Shown here one piece after another: positions 57,032 through 64,000 of a stretch of DNA of 64,000 nucleotides (positions are counted from its first letter, which is position 1; every line of letters begins with the position of its first letter). Below the pieces are notes generated by a model. That model saw nothing but the letters and a program-made list of their open reading frames with translations, searched no databases and was not told where the DNA came from. This stretch comes from Streptomyces sp. NRRL B-1347 (lineage in GTDB: Bacteria; Actinomycetota; Actinomycetes; Streptomycetales; Streptomycetaceae), in contig NZ_JOJM01000022.1 of assembly GCF_000720325.1 (NCBI RefSeq), forward strand, positions 62,001 to 126,000, read 5' to 3'. The position numbers and the translations under genes are program-made.

Positions 57032-57910
57032 GTGCCCCGTCTGTCTGAAGTCATCGCCGCGCTCGACGCCCTGTGGCCCGCGGAGCGGGCCGAGCAGTGG
57101 GACGCGGTCGGCACGGTCTGCGGTGACCCGGACCAGGAGGTCTCACGGGTCCTGTTCGCCGTCGACCCCGTCCAGGACATCGCCGACGAGGCGGTCCGGC
57201 TCGGCGCCGACCTGCTCGTCACCCACCACCCGCTCTATCTGCGCGGTACGACGACGGTGGCCGCGTCGACGTTCAAGGGCCGGGTCGTCCACGACCTGAT
57301 CAAGAACGACATCGCGCTGCACGTCGCCCACACCAACGCCGACACCGCGGACCCGGGCGTCTCCGACGCCCTCGCGGGCGCCCTCGGCCTGCGCGTCGTA
57401 CGCCCCCTCGTGCCGGACCCGGCCGACGAGCACGGGCGGCGCGGGCTCGGCCGGATCTGCGATCTTGAACACCCACTGACCCTCGCCGAGTTCGCCGAGC
57501 AGGCAGCGAAGCGGCTGCCCGCCACCGCGCAGGGCGTCCGCGTCGCGGGCGACCCGGACCAGCTGATCCGTACCGTCGCGGTCAGCGGCGGCTCCGGCGA
57601 CAGCCTCTTCGGCGCCGTGCGCGCCGCGGGGGTCGACGCCTTCCTCACCGCCGACCTGCGCCACCACCCGGTGTCGGAGGCCCGCGCCGAGGCACCGCTC
57701 GCGCTGCTCGACGCCGCGCACTGGGCCACCGAGTGGCCCTGGTGCGAGCTGGCGGCCGCCCAGCTCGACGAGATCTCCGACCGGCACGGATGGGGCCTTC
57801 GCGTCCACGTCTCGAAGACGGTCACCGACCCCTGGACCGCCCACGCGGCGTCGTCCCCCGCAGGGAGCGCCTCGCGCGCCCCTTCTGATTCCTTTGGAGC
57901 CCCCAACTGA
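57032..57910 (+). CDS. Nif3-like dinuclear metal-centre protein
   Basis: 292 residues of the YbgI/YqfO/Nif3 family that assembles as hexameric toroids with a di-metal site. LLVTHHPLYLRG supplies the paired His, THTNAD-like HVAHTNADTADPG and the late LLDAAHWATEWP the remaining ligands. Function unproven; proposed GTP cyclohydrolase-like or metal chaperone. GTG 57032 preferred over TTG 57026. Overlaps the zinc-ribbon gene by 4 bp in a conserved actinobacterial trio. Confidence 0.92.
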   Translation: MPRLSEVIAALDALWPAERAEQWDAVGTVCGDPDQEVSRVLFAVDPVQDIADEAVRLGADLLVTHHPLYLRGTTTVAASTFKGRVVHDLIKNDIALHVAHTNADTADPGVSDALAGALGLRVVRPLVPDPADEHGRRGLGRICDLEHPLTLAEFAEQAAKRLPATAQGVRVAGDPDQLIRTVAVSGGSGDSLFGAVRAAGVDAFLTADLRHHPVSEARAEAPLALLDAAHWATEWPWCELAAAQLDEISDRHGWGLRVHVSKTVTDPWTAHAASSPAGSASRAPSDSFGAPN

Positions 57911-58650
57911 ACGCCGCGCCCGCCGACCAGATCCGTCTCCTCGACGTCCAGGACCTGGACGTACGCCTCGCGCAGCTCGCGCACAAGCGCAAGTCGCTGC
58001 CCGAGCACGCCGAGATCGAGTCGCTGACGAAGGACTTCACGCAGCTGCGCGACCTGCTCGTGGCCGCGCAGACCGAGGACAGCGACTGCGCCCGCGAGCA
58101 GACCAAGGCCGAGCAGGACGTGGACCAGGTGCGCCAGCGCGCCGCCCGCGACCAGCAGCGCCTGGACTCCGGCGCGGTCACCTCGCCCAAGGACCTGGAG
58201 AACCTCCAGAAGGAGATCGCCTCCCTCGCCAAGCGCCAGGGTGACCTGGAGGACGTCGTCCTGGAGGTCATGGAGCGCCGCGAGTCCGCGCAGGAGCGCG
58301 TCGCCGAGCTGACCGAGCGGGTCTCCTCCGTGCAGTCCAAGCTCGACGACGCCACCGGCCGCAGGGACGCCGCGCAGGCGGAGCTCGACCGCGAGGCCGC
58401 CTCGGTCACCAAGGACCGCGAGGTCGTCGCGGCCGCCGTCCCCACCGACCTGCTCGCGCTCTACGACAGGCTGCGCGTGAAGCAGGGCGGCATCGGCGCG
58501 GCCAAGCTGCACCAGCGCCGCTGCGAGGGCTGCCGCCTGGAGCTGGACATCACCGAGGTGAACGAGATCAAGGCGGCGTCGCCCGACAAGGTCGTGCGCT
58601 GCGAGAACTGCAGCCGCATCCTGGTGCGCACCTCCGAGTCCGGCCTGTAA
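57907..58650 (+). CDS. C4 zinc-ribbon coiled-coil protein with CTG start
   Basis: 247 residues: long coiled coil (about 10-190) and a C-terminal ribbon with CEGC and CENC pairs. Related to the Chlamydia CT398 / mycobacterial Rv2229c family. The conserved N-terminus NAAPADQIRLLDVQDLDVRLAQL is read only if translation starts at CTG 57907, seven bases after GGAG and overlapping the Nif3 TGA (CTGA). The first ATG/GTG/TTG start in frame is GTG 58060, which would lose 51 residues including conserved sequence. Confidence 0.85.
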   Translation: MNAAPADQIRLLDVQDLDVRLAQLAHKRKSLPEHAEIESLTKDFTQLRDLLVAAQTEDSDCAREQTKAEQDVDQVRQRAARDQQRLDSGAVTSPKDLENLQKEIASLAKRQGDLEDVVLEVMERRESAQERVAELTERVSSVQSKLDDATGRRDAAQAELDREAASVTKDREVVAAAVPTDLLALYDRLRVKQGGIGAAKLHQRRCEGCRLELDITEVNEIKAASPDKVVRCENCSRILVRTSESGL

Positions 58651-58659
58651 GGGGCGGGC

Positions 58660-59985
58660 GTGGCGCAGGAGTTCATCGTCGAGGCCGACGGCGGCTCCCG
58701 GGGCAACCCGGGGCCCGCGGGCTACGGCGCGGTCGTCATCGACGCCGTCACCGGCGAGACGCTGGCGGAGACCGCCGAGTACGTCGGCGTCGCCACGAAC
58801 AACGTGGCCGAGTACAAGGGCCTGGTCGCAGGCCTGAAGGCGGCCCGCGACCTGGACCCCGACGCGAGGGTCCGCGTCCGCATGGACTCCAAGCTGGTCG
58901 TCGAGCAGATGTCGGGCCGCTGGAAGATCAAGCACCCCGACATGAAGCCCCTGGCCGCCGAGGCGGCCGCGGTGCTTCCCGGCGCACAGGTCAGCTACCA
59001 GTGGATCCCGCGCGAGAAGAACAAGCACGCGGACCGCTTGGCGAACGAGGCCATGGACGCGGGCAAGCGCGGCGAGCAGTGGTCGCCCGCGGCGTCGACG
59101 GCGGACCTGCGCGCCGCGTCGCGCGCCGCCGCGGAGCCCGCGGGCCCGCCCGGCGACGCGACCGCGGGCGCGGCCAAGGCGCGCGCGGCCCTCGCCGGGG
59201 CGACCGGCAAGGCCTCCGGCGGGGCGAAGGCGGGCACCGATGCCGTCGCCGCCGACGTACGGGCGGCGCGCTCCGTCGCGGCCGGCGAGTCCGACGGCTC
59301 CGGCGAGCCGTCCGGCACGGGCACCGCGACCCCGCCCGTCGGCTGGGGCACGGCCGCCGACCTCGGCGCCCCCGCGACCTTCGTCCTGCTGCGTCACGGC
59401 GAGACCCCGCTGACGCCCGAGAAGCGCTTCTCCGGCAGCGGCGGGAGCGACCCCTCCCTGTCCGACGCCGGTCGTGAGCAGGCCGTCCGCGTCGCCGCCG
59501 CGCTCGCCGCGCGAGGCACCGTGCAGGCCGTCGTCTCCTCCCCGCTGCTGCGCTGCCAGGAGACCGCCCGCACCGTCGCGGCCCGGCTCGGCCTCGACGT
59601 CCAGCTGGAGCCGGGGCTGCGCGAGACGGACTTCGGCGCCTGGGAGGGGCTCACCTTCGCCGAGGCGCGCGAGCGCTACCCCGACGAGCTGACGTCCTGG
59701 CTCGCCTCGCCGAACGTCGCCCCGCCGGGCGGCGAGTCCTTCGCCGAGGTCACGAGCCGGGTCTCGGCGGCCCGCGACAAGCTCCAGGCCGCGTACGCGG
59801 GCCGCACCGTGCTGCTCGTCACGCACGTCACGCCCATCAAGACGCTCGTACGGCTCGCGCTCGGCGCGCCGCCCGAGTCGCTGTTCCGCATGGAGCTGTC
59901 GGCGGCCTCGCTGTCCGCGGTGGCCTACTACGCGGACGGCAACGCCAGCGTCCGGCTCCTGAACGACACGGGGCACCTGCGGTGA
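58660..59985 (+). CDS. Bifunctional RNase H / alpha-ribazole-type phosphatase
   Basis: 441 residues. N-terminal RNase HI domain (EADGGSRGNPGPAGYGAVV, NVAEYKGL, MDSKLVVEQM, KHADRLANEAMD; acidic D-E-D-D set). A 75-residue Ala-rich linker follows. The C-terminal histidine phosphatase (LLRHGETPLT, about 236; TDFGAWEG; THVTPIK) resembles CobC. Same architecture as mycobacterial Rv2228c, which removes RNA from hybrids and has acid phosphatase/CobC activity. GTG 58660. Confidence 0.93.
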   Translation: MAQEFIVEADGGSRGNPGPAGYGAVVIDAVTGETLAETAEYVGVATNNVAEYKGLVAGLKAARDLDPDARVRVRMDSKLVVEQMSGRWKIKHPDMKPLAAEAAAVLPGAQVSYQWIPREKNKHADRLANEAMDAGKRGEQWSPAASTADLRAASRAAAEPAGPPGDATAGAAKARAALAGATGKASGGAKAGTDAVAADVRAARSVAAGESDGSGEPSGTGTATPPVGWGTAADLGAPATFVLLRHGETPLTPEKRFSGSGGSDPSLSDAGREQAVRVAAALAARGTVQAVVSSPLLRCQETARTVAARLGLDVQLEPGLRETDFGAWEGLTFAEARERYPDELTSWLASPNVAPPGGESFAEVTSRVSAARDKLQAAYAGRTVLLVTHVTPIKTLVRLALGAPPESLFRMELSAASLSAVAYYADGNASVRLLNDTGHLR

Positions 59986-60049
59986 GCGTGCGCAGCCCAA
60001 GCGTTTCGCTGGGTGTGCCGCGTTGGGACGGCGGGCGTCCGCGGGTCGT

Positions 60050-60118
60050 CTGTGGCTGGTCGCGCCCACGCGGCGGAGCCGCATATCGACACAGCCCCGC
60101 GCCCTAGGGGGCGCTCTC
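60050..60118. repeat. Dispersed repeat (GCGGCGGAGCCGCATATC core)
   Basis: Same family as 8147-8212, nearly identical over about 50 bp; lies between convergent RNase H/CobC and aldolase genes. Confidence 0.75.
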
Positions 60119-60119
60119 G

Positions 60120-60752
60120 CTACCGCAGTGCTGCGGCCTCGCGCGCCAGGGACTCGATCCGCGCCCAGTCCCCGGCCGCGACGGCGTCGCCGGGCAGCAT
60201 CCAACTGCCGCCCACGCAGCCGACGTTCGCGAGCTCCAGATACGCCGGCGCGGACGTGACGGAGACGCCGCCCGTCGGGCAGAAGCGGGCCTGCGGGAGC
60301 GGGCCCGCGAGGGACTTCAGATAGGCCGTGCCCCCGGCCGCCTCCGCGGGGAAGAACTTCATCTCGCGCACGCCGCGTTCGAGCAGCGCCACGACCTCCG
60401 ACGTCGTCGAGACGCCCGGCAGGAACGGCACGCCCGCCCCCCGCATCGCCGCCAGGAGCGAGTCCGTCCACCCCGGGCTGACCAGGAACCGCGCCCCCGC
60501 GTCCACCGCGTCCTCGACGTGCTCCGCCGAGAGGACCGTGCCCGCGCCCACCACCGCGTCCGGGACCTCGGCGGCGATCGCCCGGATCGCGTCCAGGGCC
60601 ACCGGCGTCCGCAGCGTGACCTCGATGGCGGGCAGTCCGCCCGCGACCAGCGCCCGTGCGAGCGGCACGGCGGCGTCGACGGTGTCCACCACGACCACGG
60701 GGATGACGGGGGCGAGGTCCAGCACGGAAGCCTGGGCGGCGGGGGAGTCCAT
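60120..60752 (-). CDS. eda: KDPG / 4-hydroxy-2-oxoglutarate aldolase
   Basis: 210 residues, TIM-barrel class I aldolase. Catalytic Glu in [15 protein letters not shown], the Schiff-base Lys in [11 protein letters not shown], and FCPTGGV. It splits 2-keto-3-deoxy-6-phosphogluconate to pyruvate and glyceraldehyde-3-phosphate, or acts on hydroxy-oxoglutarate. No Edd is in the window. ATG 60752 follows GAGGCACG. Confidence 0.92.
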   Translation of the reverse strand: MDSPAAQASVLDLAPVIPVVVVDTVDAAVPLARALVAGGLPAIEVTLRTPVALDAIRAIAAEVPDAVVGAGTVLSAEHVEDAVDAGARFLVSPGWTDSLLAAMRGAGVPFLPGVSTTSEVVALLERGVREMKFFPAEAAGGTAYLKSLAGPLPQARFCPTGGVSVTSAPAYLELANVGCVGGSWMLPGDAVAAGDWARIESLAREAAALR

Positions 60753-60848
60753 GGGGGCATCGTGCCTCGCCCCCACCACCCTCCGCAAAGCCCGTTGCGT
60801 GCTCCGCAACGCGAGGGGTCGGGGCCCCTGCCACGGGCCCCGCACGGC

Positions 60849-61649
60849 TCAGTGGATGTCCCGCACCACCACGTCGAGGGACCACGCGGCGGTCGGCTTC
60901 GCGGGCGGTTGCGCCTCCACCGTGTAGCCGAGGTCCCCGAGCGCCTCCACCAGCTCCGCCGGGGAGGCGGGCGCGGCCCCCGCGGTCAGCAGCGAGCGCA
61001 CCAGGCGGCCCTTCGTGGCCTTGTTGAAGTGGGAGACGACGGAGCGCCGCTCCACGCCGTCCACCACGCGCGCGTGCAGCACCCGTACCGTCGCGGTCCG
61101 CCCCGCGACCTCGCCCTTGGGCTTCCACGCCGTCGCGTACGCCGCGGAGCGCAGGTCGAGGACGAGGCCCGTCCCCGCGGCCTCGGGGAGCACGGACGCC
61201 ATCGGGCCGCGCCAGTGCGCGCCGAGCGCGCCGAGGCCCGGCAGCTTCACGCCCATCGAGCAGCGGTAGGAGGGGATGCGGTCGGCGACGGAGACCGCGC
61301 CCCACAGGCCGGAGAAGACCAGCAGGGAGCGCGCGGCGCGCCGCTTCGCCGCCGCGTCGAGCGTGGCCAGGTCGAGCGCGTCGTACAGGACGCCGGTGTA
61401 GATCTCACCGGCGGGCCGGGCCCCCGCGGTGCGGAGCTCGGCGTTCTTGGCGACCTCGCCGCGCAGCCCCTCGCTGAGGCCGAGGACCTCCCGCGCCTTC
61501 TCCTCGTCGGCGGCGCACAGCTCCACGAGCTCGTCGAGGACGGCGGCACGCGCCGCGGCGAGCCCCGGAAGCGACAGGGCCTCGGACTTGAGCGGCGCCC
61601 CGCGCCCGGAGGCGGCCTTACCCTCGGACGGCGGCAGCAGGACGAGCAA
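60849..61649 (-). CDS. yaaA: Peroxide stress protein YaaA (DUF328)
   Basis: 266 residues. Family signature LLPPSEGKA at the N-terminus, [35 protein letters not shown] and [14 protein letters not shown]. YaaA lowers free iron during peroxide stress and binds DNA in E. coli. The TTG start at 61649 follows GAAGGAG, and the reading [11 protein letters not shown] matches the family start exactly. Confidence 0.93.
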   Translation of the reverse strand: MLVLLPPSEGKAASGRGAPLKSEALSLPGLAAARAAVLDELVELCAADEEKAREVLGLSEGLRGEVAKNAELRTAGARPAGEIYTGVLYDALDLATLDAAAKRRAARSLLVFSGLWGAVSVADRIPSYRCSMGVKLPGLGALGAHWRGPMASVLPEAAGTGLVLDLRSAAYATAWKPKGEVAGRTATVRVLHARVVDGVERRSVVSHFNKATKGRLVRSLLTAGAAPASPAELVEALGDLGYTVEAQPPAKPTAAWSLDVVVRDIH

Positions 61650-61733
61650 GGTCTTCTCCTTCGGAGGGATACGGGGCCGGGGCTCGGCCCCCGCGCCAGC
61701 GTACGGGGTGGTGCCCCGCAGCCCCTTGTCGCG

Positions 61734-61862
61734 CTGCGCGCTCGTCCTCAAACGCCGGACGGGCTGGATCCTTCCCGCTGGCGTGTCTGTCCCGGGAGTG
61801 CCCCTCAGGGGCGCGGGCCCGTGTCGATGTGCGGCTCCGCCGCGTGGGCGCGACCAGCCACG
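61734..61862. repeat. Two dispersed repeats back to back
   Basis: CTCAAACGCCGGACGGGCTG (61747-61766), then an inverted copy of the GCGGCTCCGCCGCG repeat (61802-61862), in the 293-bp divergent region between yaaA and the RNB nuclease. Confidence 0.75.
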
Positions 61863-61942
61863 ACGGGACTCGCGGGCGATCGACGGCCTACCGTGGCACA
61901 TCCGGCGTGCCGCCCCGCAGGACCGGGCCTACGCTCGGGGGT

Positions 61943-63391
61943 ATGCCCCGGCGCCATCTCCGAGTGACCGGCGCAGCCGAGGCCCCGCTGCGGGCCGCCC
62001 TGCGGGAGCTGCGCACCAGGCTGGACGTACCCGAGGAGTTCCCGGCGGGGGCCCTCGCGGAGGCGGAGCGCGCCGCCGCGGCCCCGCGCCTGCCGGACGA
62101 GGACGCGACGGGCGTCCCCTTCTTCACGATCGACCCGCCGACGTCCGTCGACCTCGACCAGGCGATGCACCTGTCGCGCCGGGCGGGCGGCGGCTACCGC
62201 GTGCGGTACGCGATCGCCGACGTGGCCGCGTACGTCACCCCGAAGGGCCCCCTCGACACCGAGGCCCACCGGCGCGTCACCACCCTTTACTTCCCGGACG
62301 AGAAGGTGCCGCTGCACCCGACCGCCCTCAGCGAGGGCGCGGCCAGCCTGCTGCCGGACCAGACCTGCCCCGCGCTCGTGTGGACGATCGACCTGGACGC
62401 GGACGGCCGCACCGCATCCGCCGACGTGCGCCGCGCCCTGGTCCGCAGCCGCGCCAAGCTCGACTACGACGGCGTGCAGCGGGACATCGACGCGGGCACC
62501 GCGGAGGAGCCGCTCGCGCTGCTCGCGGACATCGGCCGGCTCCGCGAGCAGCTGGAGGTCGAGCGCGGCGGCATCTCCCTCAACGTCCCGGAGCAGGAGG
62601 TCGTCGAGGGCCCGGACGGCGGCACCTACGAACTCGCCTACCGCGCGCCTTTGCCCGCCGACGGCTGGAACGCCCAGATCTCCCTGCTCACGGGCATGGC
62701 CGCCGCCCAGCTCATGATCGATTCTGGTACGGGCGTCCTGCGGACGCTGCCGACCGCCCCGGACGGCGCGGTCGGCCGCCTTCGCAGGACCGCGAAGGCC
62801 CTCGACATCGACTGGCCGCACCACCTTCCGTACGCCGGGCTCGTCCGCTCCCTCGACCCGCGCCTGCCCCACCACGCCGCGTTCCTCCAGGAGTGCACGA
62901 CGCTGCTGCGCGGCGCCGGGTACACGGCGTTCAGCGGCGGCGAGGTCCCCGAGCTCACGACGCACGCCGCGGTGGCCGCGCCGTACGCCCACTGCACCGC
63001 GCCGCTGCGCCGCCTCGTCGACCGGTACGCGTCCGAGCTGTGCCTGGCCGCGTGCGCGGACGCCGCGCCGCCGGAGTGGGTGCTCGCGGCTCTGCCCGCG
63101 CTGCCCAAGGAGATGGCGGAGGGCACGCGGCGCGGCAACGCCGTGGAGCGCGCGAGCGTCGACATCGTCGAGGCGGCCCTGCTCAAGGACCGCGTCGGCG
63201 AGGTCTTCGACGCGGTGGTCGTGGACGTGAAGGAGGCGGAACCGGCCGTCGGCACCGTGCAGTTGACCGCCCCCGCCGTCGTCGCCCGGATCGAGTCCGG
63301 CACAGCCCCCCTGCCCCTGGGCGAACGCCTGCGCGTCCGCCTGGCCCGGGCGGACCCGGGCGAGGCGAAGGTGCTGTTCACTCCCGCGTGA
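61943..63391 (+). CDS. RNB-domain ribonuclease (RNase II/R-like)
   Basis: 482 residues. The catalytic RNB block is present: FTIDPPTSVDLDQAMHLSRR supplies the metal-binding Asp cluster, with YRVRYAIADVAAYV, FPDEKVPLHPTALSEGAASLLPDQ and AAPYAHCTAPLRRLVDRYA. It lacks N-terminal cold-shock domains and has only a short C-terminal beta domain, so it is a minimal version. Processive 3'-5' RNA decay is expected. ATG 61943 after GGGGG. Ends with a 14-bp convergent overlap. Confidence 0.92.
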   Translation: MPRRHLRVTGAAEAPLRAALRELRTRLDVPEEFPAGALAEAERAAAAPRLPDEDATGVPFFTIDPPTSVDLDQAMHLSRRAGGGYRVRYAIADVAAYVTPKGPLDTEAHRRVTTLYFPDEKVPLHPTALSEGAASLLPDQTCPALVWTIDLDADGRTASADVRRALVRSRAKLDYDGVQRDIDAGTAEEPLALLADIGRLREQLEVERGGISLNVPEQEVVEGPDGGTYELAYRAPLPADGWNAQISLLTGMAAAQLMIDSGTGVLRTLPTAPDGAVGRLRRTAKALDIDWPHHLPYAGLVRSLDPRLPHHAAFLQECTTLLRGAGYTAFSGGEVPELTTHAAVAAPYAHCTAPLRRLVDRYASELCLAACADAAPPEWVLAALPALPKEMAEGTRRGNAVERASVDIVEAALLKDRVGEVFDAVVVDVKEAEPAVGTVQLTAPAVVARIESGTAPLPLGERLRVRLARADPGEAKVLFTPA

Positions 63392-64000
63392 GGAGACCGT
63401 ACGCGTCCGGCGGGACCGCCGCCGGGCAGTCGGACTCCAAGGGTTCCAAGGGTTCCGAGGGCGCCAGGGACTCCAGCTCCCGGTCGAGGCTCGGCGCCTC
63501 CCGGGTGACCACCGGCGGGCGCCGCAGCGCCGCGACGAGGCCCTGCGGGTCGTCGGCGTGCAGCCGCACCACACGGGCGTACGCCGTCCGCCCCAGCGGG
63601 CGGACGAACGCGACGGGCTCGGTGAGCTCGACGGTGACCGTCGTCTGGTTGCCGACGGAGACGTCGACCGTGCCGTCGGCGCCGATCCGGACCACGCGGC
63701 CCTCGGGGTAGCGGCGCTCCACCCGGACGCCGCGGATGAGCGGGGCCGGGATCCGCAGGTCGAGGAGTTGTCCGTAGCGCACCCGCAACGAGCCGTCCGC
63801 GCCCGCCACATGGGGCCGCGTCACGCACGCGGCGTGCAGGGCGATCAGCTGCACCACGGTGTACGCGTCGACGAACAGCAGCGCGGCGTGCGCGAGCGGC
63901 CACGGCACGACGAGGGCGAGCGCGACCGTCTCGATCACCGCGAGGAAGGCGAAGGCGAAGAGCGTCGAGGTCTGCGGCCCGGTGTACGCCGCCGCGCGGT
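63378..64000 (-). CDS. Membrane protein, C-terminal part (runs off right edge)
   Basis: The open frame continues upstream past the right window edge; about 207 codons are visible. Two hydrophobic segments (FAFAFLAVIETVALALVVPWPLAH and LLFVDAYTVVQLIALHAACV) precede a soluble beta-rich region (GSLRVRYGQLLDLRIPAPLIRGVRVERRYPEG). The tail is acidic. No family recognised. Its last 14 bp overlap the end of the RNB gene. Confidence 0.75.
   Translation of the reverse strand, partial: RAAAYTGPQTSTLFAFAFLAVIETVALALVVPWPLAHAALLFVDAYTVVQLIALHAACVTRPHVAGADGSLRVRYGQLLDLRIPAPLIRGVRVERRYPEGRVVRIGADGTVDVSVGNQTTVTVELTEPVAFVRPLGRTAYARVVRLHADDPQGLVAALRRPPVVTREAPSLDRELESLAPSEPLEPLESDCPAAVPPDAYGLLTRE

Noticed and set aside
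57235..61305. 1356-codon minus-strand frame spanning four genes
   Set aside because: Runs antisense to Nif3, the zinc-ribbon protein and RNase H/CobC and then out of frame through the aldolase and YaaA genes; no coherent family and no start signal.

Overview
The window is high-GC actinobacterial DNA, almost certainly a Streptomyces chromosome. The G/C-rich third codon positions, frequent GTG/TTG starts, dense two-strand packing, characteristic Streptomyces dispersed palindromic repeats, and gene sets such as the Nif3 / zinc-ribbon / RNase H-CobC block all point that way. I see no rRNA, tRNA, CRISPR array, prophage or insertion sequence; it looks like chromosomal core to near-core with accessory metabolism.

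Layout. 1-9.5 kb: a partial flavin/NAD(P)-binding protein, a PhoD-type phosphatase, a secreted HNH nuclease, a manganese-riboswitch-controlled TMEM165/GDT1 exporter, a HAD phosphatase, a peptidoglycan-binding membrane protein, a large drug exporter and small stress/unknown proteins. 9.5-16 kb: O-methyltransferase, ProP-like symporter, a glycosyltransferase-87/PAP2 fusion and a polytopic envelope protein. 16-19 kb: CYP125-like P450 and FadA5-like steroid thiolase, divergent from a control region with KstR-type operators. 19-25.9 kb: a small secreted transglycosylase, then a five-gene ECF transporter operon (EcfS, EcfA-A', EcfT and two membrane-anchored extracellular proteins) behind a probable cobalamin riboswitch. 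25.9-34 kb: SDR, metallo-hydrolase, aldehyde dehydrogenase plus 3Fe-4S ferredoxin, the KstR-like regulator, and a tightly overlapping glycosyltransferase / methyltransferase / alpha-toroid operon. 34-45 kb: lipoprotein, a three-gene solute-binding / VWA / membrane operon, F420 oxidoreductase, DUF5336 protein, amidase, methyltransferase and an MFS transporter with a C-terminal beta-sandwich. 45-54 kb: lipid-transfer thiolase, an MFS exporter, a two-component pair with a DasR-controlled LPMO gene between its halves, then an hsd4B-adh-hsd4A-like operon. 54-64 kb: a tiny protein, a frameshifted beta-propeller gene, an iron-regulated siderophore-binding lipoprotein, the Nif3/zinc-ribbon/RNase H-CobC operon, KDPG aldolase, YaaA, an RNB nuclease and a partial membrane protein.

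How the genes work together. The strongest theme is a scattered sterol side-chain catabolon. A regulator resembling mycobacterial KstR and matches to the TNNAACNNGTTNNA operator lie at loci 3-36 kb apart. These cover CYP125, FadA5, the SCP-x-like thiolase and an hsd4B/adh/hsd4A operon; an aldehyde dehydrogenase/ferredoxin pair lies next to the regulator under a related but differently spaced palindrome. An unexpected operator match lies in front of the glycosyltransferase/methyltransferase/toroid operon. The second theme is metal and cofactor homeostasis: a Mn riboswitch exporter, a B12 riboswitch ECF system whose two surface proteins may form a split transcobalamin-like receptor, and a DmdR/IdeR iron box. 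The third is chitin/GlcNAc sensing through a DasR site on the LPMO promoter.
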